A DNA stretch of 64,000 bases, taken from contig JAQNBH010000009.1 of NCBI GenBank assembly GCA_028752905.1, forward strand, positions 32,221,442 through 32,285,441. Direction: 5' to 3'. Under the pieces are notes generated by a model. The model made no database searches. It was not told the origin of the DNA and saw nothing but the letters and a program-made list of their open reading frames with translations. Position 1 is the first letter of the stretch. Each line of letters starts with the position of its first letter. The position numbers and the translations under genes were made by a program. Origin of the DNA: Cladorhizidae sp. MBARI D1340-BT2. Lineage: Eukaryota > Porifera > Demospongiae > Poecilosclerida > Cladorhizidae. Positions 62,001 to 64,000 of the stretch are shown in pieces.

Positions 62001-63266
62001 GGCAGGCAGATAGATAAGGCATAGAGGCAAGCAGATAGATAGGCATAGAGACTGGCAGATAGATAGGCATAGAGGCAAGCAGATAGATAGGCATAGAGGC
62101 AAGCAGATAGATAGGCATAGAGACTGGCAGATAGATAAGGCATAGAGGCAGGCAGATAGATAGGCATAGAGGCAACCAGATAGATAGGCATAGAGGCAAG
62201 CAGATAGATAGGCATAGAGGCAAGCAGATAGATAGGCATAGAGACTGGCAGATAGATAAGGCATAGAGGCAGGCAGATAGATAGGCATAGAGGCAAGCAG
62301 ATAGATAGGCATAGAGGCAAGCAGATAGATAGGCATAGAGGCAAGCAGATAGATAGGCATAGAGACTGGCAGATAGATAAGGCATAGAGGCAGGCAGATA
62401 GATAAGGCATAGAGGCAAGCAGATAGATAGGCATAGAGGCAAGCAGATAGATAGGCATAGAGGCAAGCAGATAGATAGGCATAGAGGCAAACAGATAGAT
62501 AGGCATAGAGGCAAGCAGATAGATAGGCATAGAGGCAAGCAGATAGATAGGCATAGAGACTGGCAGATAGATAAGGCATAGAGGCAGGCAGATAGATAGG
62601 CATAGAGGCAAGCAGATAGATAGGCATAGAGGCAAGCAGATAGATAGGCATAGAGACTGGCAGATAGATAAGGCATAGAGGCAGGCAGATAGATAGGCAT
62701 AGAGGCAAGCAGATAGATAGGCATAGAGACTGGCAGATCGATAGCAAGCAGATAGATAGGCATAGAGACTGGCAGATAGATAGGCATAGAGACTGGCAGA
62801 TAGATAGGCATAGAGGCAAGGCAGATAGATAGGCATAGAGACTGGCAGATAGATAGGCATAGAGACTGGCAGATAGATAGGCATAGAGGCAACCAGATAG
62901 ATAGGCATAGAGGCAAGCAGATAGATAAGGCATAGAGGCAGGCAGATAGATAGGCATAGAGACTGGCAGATAGATAGGCATAGAGACTGGCAGGTAGACA
63001 GAGAGGCAGGGCACGCAGCCAAACTGGCAGGCAGACCTATAGACATACAAGCAGACAAACAGATGTGTGAAGAGTATGTTCCATTTCATATTAGACTCCT
63101 TCTCTCTTGATTGTTACTACTTTTACTGTTCTCACAGAAAGTGGACCAACTTCTGGTTGGAAAACTAATAGAGAGCGTGTCCATGGCCAGCACTTCTCTC
63201 ATTTCTCTGGTTCAGCTCCTTGATAAGGTCAAGAACATGGTGATCAGTGACCATATCCAGCATGAG
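43996..63266 (+). CDS. PIGS: PIG-S, GPI-transamidase subunit (internal part of a spliced gene)
   Basis: PIG-S is a subunit of the ER-membrane GPI-transamidase (with PIGK, GPAA1, PIGT, PIGU), which replaces the C-terminal signal of precursor proteins with a GPI anchor; it is not the catalytic subunit. Joined exons give about 406 codons (about 425 with the tentative exon 48668-48721) of the lumenal domain. Recognition rests on segments collinear with remembered human PIG-S: STRIKIRC (human KYKMKIKC), FTLLNPDP (FSLLNPDP), LGNFSVSSQ (AGNFSVDSQ), SVESKL (PVESRL), LNFLVYVPKITESPLFI ([17 protein letters not shown]), PQWGGVAIYN ([10 protein letters not shown]), VDQLLVGKLIESV ([13 protein letters not shown]) and LDKVKNMVISD ([11 protein letters not shown]). 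Proposed exons: 43996-44052, 47970-48057, 48790-48968, 54318-54427, 54785-54824, 57163-57243, 57315-57382, 57550-57658, 58501-58790, 61546-61614, 63138-63266. These lengths sum to 2 + 406x3, so one frame runs throughout. Both membrane-anchor ends lie outside the window. Uncertain parts are the 48.05-48.79 kb junction and the last donor. Confidence 0.93.
44053..47969 (+). other. PIGS: PIGS intron filled by the 17-bp array
   Basis: 3,917-bp intron with a GTAAGT donor and a GCTATACAG acceptor. About 73 bp of unique sequence precedes the 17-bp array. About 277 bp of unique A/T-rich sequence follows it (47,693-47,969), with a GGCAGGTAAACACC-type motif seen twice at 47,755-47,797. No gene is visible inside. 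Confidence 0.85.
44126..47692. repeat. 17-bp minisatellite (about 210 units)
   Basis: The unit reads CAGTCTTAGTTTGGRTG, where R is A or G, so units come in GGATG and GGGTG forms scattered along the array. Rarer forms are TAGGTG, GGCTG, GGATAC, GATTGCAGTTTT, and shortened units near 45,892, 45,960, 46,055 and 46,227. Each unit carries TGCAG, which resembles a 3' splice site. Decay is greatest toward the right end (47.3-47.7 kb). Confidence 0.97.
47970..48057 (+). CDS. PIGS: PIGS exon b
   Basis: Acceptor GCTATACAG; donor AAAG|GTAGTG. The first two bases complete the codon left by exon a (N), then the frame reads MLDDYFAESANLKKSLEAIL and LYRLVNRE, ending with two bases carried over. It corresponds to the weakly conserved helical region between KIKC and SLTVYV in human PIG-S, so support is from phase and splice signals more than similarity. 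Alternative ends at 48043 (TTG|GTGAAT) and 48050 (GTGAAA) exist; 48050 would be required if the tentative exon at 48668 is real. Confidence 0.7.
48058..48520. repeat. 30-bp minisatellite abutting the exon b donor
   Basis: About 15 units of 30 bp, containing GGTAGCAAGAGTAGTGCTAG then TTGTAGCTGT or TTGTAGCTAA. The first imperfect unit begins at the GT of the splice donor (GTAGTGCTAAGGTAGCG). Some units contain AAG|GTAGC, resembling the true donor AAAG|GTAGTG. The 94-codon + frame and the 92-codon - frame over this region are low-complexity artefacts of a 30-bp period. Confidence 0.95.
48521..48667 (+). other. Intron tail with long T-rich tract
   Basis: Unique sequence ending in TTATTGTTATTGTTGCTGT-type pyrimidine-rich DNA and CTTTAG at 48662-48667, a strong-looking acceptor. 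A possible micro-exon (TTTCGACAAC...TTCCAA, about 48577-48613) has an open reading, but the following intron would be only about 55 bp. I do not call it. Confidence 0.5.
48668..48721 (+). CDS. Tentative PIGS exon (alternative or false)
   Basis: CTTTAG before and GAAG|GTATAC after make this look like a 54-bp exon. Only one frame is open (SEIQSTLMSHLLSDSPE); it needs one base carried in and gives one out. That matches exon c if c starts at 48780, but not the best donor of exon b at 48057, which would force a stop. It could be an alternative cassette, could be joined to a weaker exon b donor at 48050, or could be spurious. No similarity to human PIG-S is recognisable. Confidence 0.35.
48790..48968 (+). 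CDS. PIGS: PIGS exon c (GHYYVILIPAHVLPEG segment)
   Basis: Frame HVSKILPSALGHYYVILIP then AHVLPEGREEEE...FVSHYRHSFVTFSKQN. GHYYVILIPAHVLPEG aligns with the human beta strand SLTVYVISEHSSLLPQD, and SHYRHSFVTFS with MHREAFNIIG. The start at 48790 (CTTCTCTAG acceptor) fits exon b ending at 48057; the AG 10 bases upstream (start 48780) fits the tentative exon. The donor is AAATG|GTAATG, with one base carried over. REEEE is an acidic insertion relative to human. Confidence 0.88.
48969..50583. repeat. 36-bp minisatellite beginning at the splice donor
   Basis: About 45 units of 36 bp: GTAATGATATCCTAGCCATG followed by AGGTTCACTCTTATTA. The first unit starts exactly at the GT of the exon c donor. Units are nearly identical; TTAGCAATG variants occur near 49185, 49255 and 49967, a 12-bp deletion near 49837, and single changes near 49020, 50144, 50163, 50260 and 50559. 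The period is a multiple of three and the unit lacks stops in some frames, giving open frames of 533 and 414 codons on opposite strands. These are not credible proteins. Confidence 0.98.
50584..50704. other. Unique intronic sequence
   Basis: Non-repetitive intron DNA between the 36-bp array and the fold-back element. No gene, RNA or motif recognised. Confidence 0.6.
50705..51174. mobile_element. Fold-back (MITE-like) element, about 470 bp
   Basis: Two imperfect inverted arms of about 230 bp meet near 50,980. Ends are GTAGGTGTTAAAAAA (50,707) and its complement TTTTTTAACACCTAC (to 51,172), each flanked by TA, compatible with a TA target duplication. Matching blocks include AAGATAGGTCTCTCTGTGTG at about 50,788 against its complement at 51,122-51,141, and CAGTTACTGGAGCTAAAGTG (from about 50,852) against its complement near 51,074-51,093, extending through GGGGGTACCTCA and GCCTGATTTCTC. 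No transposase is visible, so a non-autonomous inverted-repeat transposon is likely; superfamily not assigned. The short open frames on both strands are the hairpin arms. Confidence 0.75.
51175..51354. other. Unique intronic sequence
   Basis: Non-repetitive DNA between the fold-back element and the 24-bp array, with several GCTAG words. No gene recognised. Confidence 0.6.
51355..54231. repeat. 24-bp A+T-rich minisatellite (about 120 units)
   Basis: Unit TATGTTCACCCAATAT followed by TTAATACA or ATAATACA. The two forms are mixed throughout, with further GTTTACCC, GTTAACCC, GTTCGCCC and TTAATGCA variants. Truncated or expanded units occur near 51,420-51,440, 51,650, 51,690, 53,285, 53,455-53,570 and 54,090-54,200. 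A block with CCAATATATTGTTCACCC recurs near 53,560, 53,840 and 53,970, suggesting higher-order duplication of about 130-280 bp. Open frames up to 309 codons arise only because 24 is divisible by three. Confidence 0.97.
54318..54427 (+). CDS. PIGS: PIGS exon d
   Basis: Acceptor TTCTTTCTTCAG; donor ACCGA|GTTAGT. Two bases complete the GAC codon with the base left by exon c; the frame then reads ILPSMLNVFKVIKNVYEG and RKQLEKSLKTVVGSGQDR, ending in phase 0. Predicted helical and charged, it matches in position the poorly conserved human segment RRIVQVAQAMSL...LPEDKW upstream of [14 protein letters not shown]. The intron before it is 5,349 bp and holds two arrays and the fold-back element. Confidence 0.85.
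54428..54784. repeat. 357-bp intron with a decayed ~30-bp tandem repeat
   Basis: About 54,510-54,690 contains several diverged units of the type GTCC-TCAT-TGCCATGGTA-ACTGTAA. Forms such as CCATGGTAGCTGTAA, CCATAATAACTGTAA, CATGACAACTGAA, CCATGGCAACTGTAA and CCATGGTAACTTCTTGTAA recur about every 28-35 bp. This looks like an old minisatellite that is no longer homogenised. Boundaries are GTTAGT and CAACCAG. No gene inside; the 107-codon open frame here is not supported. Confidence 0.6.
54785..54824 (+). CDS. PIGS: PIGS micro-exon e (40 bp)
   Basis: GCAACCAG acceptor and CAAG|GTAAGC donor. It starts in phase 0 after exon d and reads VDADSMRQFRASQ plus one base, which joins the next exon to give GYQLSFTLLNPDP. 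In human the equivalent linker precedes [14 protein letters not shown]. Only 40 bp long, it is supported by phase continuity on both sides and a strong donor. Confidence 0.85.
54825..54940. other. Unique 5' part of intron
   Basis: Non-repetitive sequence after the GTAAGC donor, before the first 20-bp repeat units. Nothing recognised. Confidence 0.6.
55031..55234. repeat. Spacer copy 1 within the 20-bp array
   Basis: About 204 bp of unique-looking DNA (ATTATACATAAAAGCTTACA ... CCATCCGAAGGTGATGG), nearly identical to copy 2. It lacks 10 bp (GAATTTGGTA) present after AAAGCTT in copy 2. No gene recognised. Confidence 0.92.
55869..56082. repeat. Spacer copy 2 within the 20-bp array
   Basis: Second copy of the spacer, offset 838 bp before and 848 bp after the 10-bp indel. 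The flanking 20-bp repeats are partly duplicated with it. It marks a recent tandem duplication of about 0.84 kb inside the intron. Confidence 0.92.
57163..57243 (+). CDS. PIGS: PIGS exon f (NPDP motif)
   Basis: TTACTATAG acceptor; AAAG|GTAATT donor. With the base carried from exon e it reads GYQLSFTLLNPDPARVTATW then NIQEATK, plus one base. It aligns well with human [28 protein letters not shown] and is one of the strongest identifiers of PIG-S. Confidence 0.95.
57244..57314 (+). other. PIGS: 71-bp minimal intron
   Basis: GTAATT donor and CTCCATAG acceptor, without repeats. It shows the size of an unexpanded intron in this gene. Confidence 0.9.
57315..57382 (+). CDS. PIGS: PIGS exon g (NFSV motif)
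   Basis: Reads G (codon shared with exon f) then ILLPFLEHSGISSLGNFSVS SQ, ending in phase 0 at CACAG|GTATTG. It aligns with human [20 protein letters not shown]. Confidence 0.95.
57383..57549. repeat. 167-bp intron with decayed ~30-bp repeat
   Basis: Between GTATTG and CTTGTAG. Loosely repeated words AATAACAACACTTATG, GATAACAACACCTATAG, GGTGAAAATACCACCTAT and GACAACATGAC recur at roughly 30-bp spacing, probably a short decayed minisatellite. Confidence 0.5.
57550..57658 (+). CDS. PIGS: PIGS exon h (VESKL motif)
   Basis: Phase 0 start after CTTGTAG; reads EFYYTDMKFRPKKDKDEFYV then SSAQLPPMISSVESKL plus one base, donor CTAG|GTGAGG. It aligns with human ILYYAMLGVNPRFD...[22 protein letters not shown]. 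Confidence 0.95.
57753..58327. repeat. Hexamer CCTAGC/CCCTAG/CCTTAG array with embedded 20-bp repeat
   Basis: Degenerate six-base periodicity built from AGCCCT, AGCCTT and AACCCT words, in the intron 57659-58500 (donor GTGAGG, acceptor TTTCCATCAG). About 58,131-58,250 holds about six copies of a 20-bp subunit, CCCTAGAATCCTAGCCATAG. It resembles the animal telomere repeat CCCTAA only loosely. The stretch 58,020-58,130 is less repetitive. Confidence 0.9.
58501..58790 (+). CDS. PIGS: PIGS exon i (LNFLVYVP and WGG core)
   Basis: Largest exon (290 bp). Acceptor TTTCTTTCCATCAG; donor GATAGA|GTATGT. With the base from exon h it reads A, then SHVSQYPSLNFLVYVPKITE, SPLFIRQKSDPLTQTDNFLV, PQWGGVAIYNAEESS..., ending LRVEMSTLMPVFVEQLKMLL GVPDR. 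It aligns closely with human [59 protein letters not shown]. The last 12 bases (58,779-58,790) also form part of the first unit of the downstream 21-bp array. Confidence 0.97.
58779..61230. repeat. 21-bp minisatellite that starts inside the exon
   Basis: About 117 units of GTGCCTGRTAGTGTATGTCCA (R = A or G; A/G also at GTATG/GTGTG). The first unit, GTGCCTGATAGAGTATGTTC, straddles the exon i end and its GTATGT donor. Many units therefore contain a donor-like GATAGTGTATGT or GGTAGTGTATGT. Higher-order copies: a block marked by GTGTTAGCGTGTGTCC recurs 237 bp apart (58,875 and 59,112), and a block marked by CCAGAGCGTGATAGTGATG recurs 437 bp apart (60,586 and 61,023). Long open frames on both strands are period artefacts. 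Confidence 0.97.
61231..61545. other. Unique intron tail
   Basis: About 315 bp without repeats up to the CATGCCCTCAG acceptor. No gene recognised; the open frame that continues through the following exon uses a different frame from PIG-S. Confidence 0.7.
61546..61614 (+). CDS. PIGS: PIGS exon j
   Basis: 69 bp, phase 0 to phase 0, CCCTCAG acceptor and TTGG|GTGAGT donor. Reads AMDTQQGMRSVYFSVGPHGI TDW. SVYFSVGPHGITDW with the next exon's KVDQLL aligns with human [21 protein letters not shown]. The alternative frame beginning GYGYAARNE has no PIG-S match. Confidence 0.93.
61615..61737. other. Unique 5' intron segment
   Basis: GT-rich sequence after the GTGAGT donor with several GTGTGTG-like words; no gene recognised. 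Confidence 0.6.
61738..63060. repeat. 24-bp minisatellite with (GACA)n shoulder
   Basis: Starts as CAGACAGACAGACAG (61,740-61,755), passes through degenerate GGCAGACAGACAGCAGAG units, then becomes a regular 24-bp array (about 61,831-62,994, about 48 units). The unit is GCAGATAGATAGGCATAGAG plus ACTG or GCAA. ACTG, GCAA and GCAG units alternate in patterned runs; AGATAAGGC units add one base. A rearranged unit lies at 62,735-62,750. The shoulder suggests the unit grew from a simple GACA/GATA microsatellite. Open frames of 400-480 codons on the - strand are artefacts. Confidence 0.96.
63138..63266 (+). CDS. PIGS: PIGS exon k (VDQLL and LDKVKNMVISD helices)
   Basis: Acceptor TTCTCACAG, phase 0: KVDQLLVGKLIESVSMASTS LISLVQLLDKVKNMVISDHI QHE. 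Aligns along its whole length with human [40 protein letters not shown] ASE. The end is chosen at GAG|GCAAGT, a GC-type donor that keeps phase 0. GT at 63,271 (GGCAA|GTATTA, one base carried over) is the alternative. The next exon is not found before the window ends. Confidence 0.95.
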
Positions 63267-63403
63267 GCAAGTATTAAAACTTTCACTGGAAATGTACCAC
63301 CATGCATTACCACTTGTGCGAGATATTTGCCAGAAGGCCATGAACCTCCCTCCAAATTTTATACATTATACATCCCCCCCCTAGATTTGCAGATGAATCT
63401 ATA
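63267..63403. other. Unique 5' part of last intron
   Basis: Non-repetitive sequence with a C-run (CATCCCCCCCCTAG). No PIG-S-like exon could be found here. Confidence 0.6.
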
Positions 63404-64000
63404 GAAGGTTCAACCCTCTTCCTACTGCACCTTATAAATTTGAAGGTTCATCTTGCACCTTATAAATTTGAAGGTTCGACCCTCCACCTTATAAATTTGA
63501 AGCTTCGACCCTCTTCCTACTGCACCTTATAAATTTGAAGGTTCGACCCTCTTCCTAATGCACCTTATAAATTTGAAGGTTCAACCCTCTTCCTATTGCA
63601 CCTTATAAATTTGAAGGTTCATCTTGCACCTTATAAATTTGAAGGTTCGACCCTCTTCCTACTGCAACTTATAAATTTGAAAGTTCATCTTGCACCTTAT
63701 AAATTTGAAGGTTCGACCCTGCACCTTATAAATTTGAAGGTTCGACCCTCTTCCTATTGCACCTTATAAATTTGAAGGTTCATCTTGCACCTTATAAATT
63801 TGAAGGTTCGACCCTCTTCCTACTGCACCTTATAAATTTGAAGTTCGACTCTCTTCCTAATGTACCTTATAAATTTGAAGGTTCAACCCTCTTCCTGATG
63901 CACCTTATAAATTTAAAGGTTCAACCCTCTTCCTACTGCATCTTATAAATTTGAAGGTTCGACCCTCTTCCTACTGCACCTTATAAATTTGAAGGTTCAA
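63404..64000. repeat. 38-bp minisatellite running off the right edge
   Basis: Unit CACCTTATAAATTTGAAGGT then TCGACCCTCTTCCTACTG, with a shorter form lacking the CCCTCTTCCTACTG part (TTCATCTTG or TCGACCCT joined straight to CACCTTATAAATTTG). TTATAAATTTGAAGGTTC is the conserved core. About 20 units are visible and the array continues past the window. Confidence 0.95.

Noticed and set aside
61604..63089. 450-484-codon leucine/serine/cysteine-rich minus-strand frames
   Set aside because: Low-complexity translation of the 24-bp AGAT-type array in three overlapping frames; no start context, domain or conservation visible.
1..64000. tRNA, rRNA or other structured RNA genes
   Set aside because: I saw no cloverleaf, A/B box pair or rRNA-like segment in the non-repeat parts, though I could not run a covariance search.

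Overview
The window is a eukaryotic, very probably metazoan, genomic segment dominated by tandem repeats. The only gene I can support is the middle of a multi-exon gene on the + strand for PIG-S, a subunit of the ER GPI-transamidase complex. About 11 or 12 short exons, joined by GT-AG introns with matching phases, encode a protein that aligns with remembered human PIG-S from the KIKC motif, through the segments around NPDP, [12 protein letters not shown] and WGG, to the LxxLLxKxxNxVI helix. The first exon(s), with the N-terminal membrane anchor, lie left of the window; the C-terminal exons lie right of it. A 71-bp intron beside multi-kilobase repeat-filled ones, and clearly animal-like PIG-S, suggest an invertebrate. 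I cannot name the species; a sponge or another early-branching animal is only a guess.

Layout: 1-43,845 is one intron (at least 43,995 bp) that is almost entirely a 22-bp satellite, roughly 1,970 units. It is broken by a 100-N gap (5,854-5,953) and by a 256-bp duplicate of the intron's own 3' end plus the next exon (37,833-38,088). From 43,996 the PIGS exons follow, separated by introns that each carry a different tandem repeat: 17 bp (44.1-47.7 kb), 30 bp (48.06-48.52 kb), 36 bp (48.97-50.58 kb), 24 bp A+T-rich (51.36-54.23 kb), a decayed ~30 bp (54.5-54.7 kb), 20 bp G+C-rich with higher-order duplication (54.94-57.03 kb), a hexamer plus 20-mer (57.75-58.33 kb), 21 bp (58.78-61.23 kb), 24 bp (61.8-63.0 kb) and 38 bp (63.4 kb to the end). 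A ~470-bp fold-back element sits at 50,705-51,174.

Most notable: every intron above about 300 bp is inflated by its own private minisatellite, and in three introns the array starts at the 5' splice junction. In one of these the last 12 exon bases are part of the first repeat unit. This suggests that local duplication of splice-junction DNA seeded the arrays. The giant 22-bp satellite has no GT dinucleotide on the transcribed strand, so it offers no canonical 5' splice site. Long open frames over the arrays are by-products of repeat lengths divisible by three or of stop-free units, and are not annotated as genes. Function, species and biological significance of the arrays are inference; unit sequences, junctions and exon phases are read directly.
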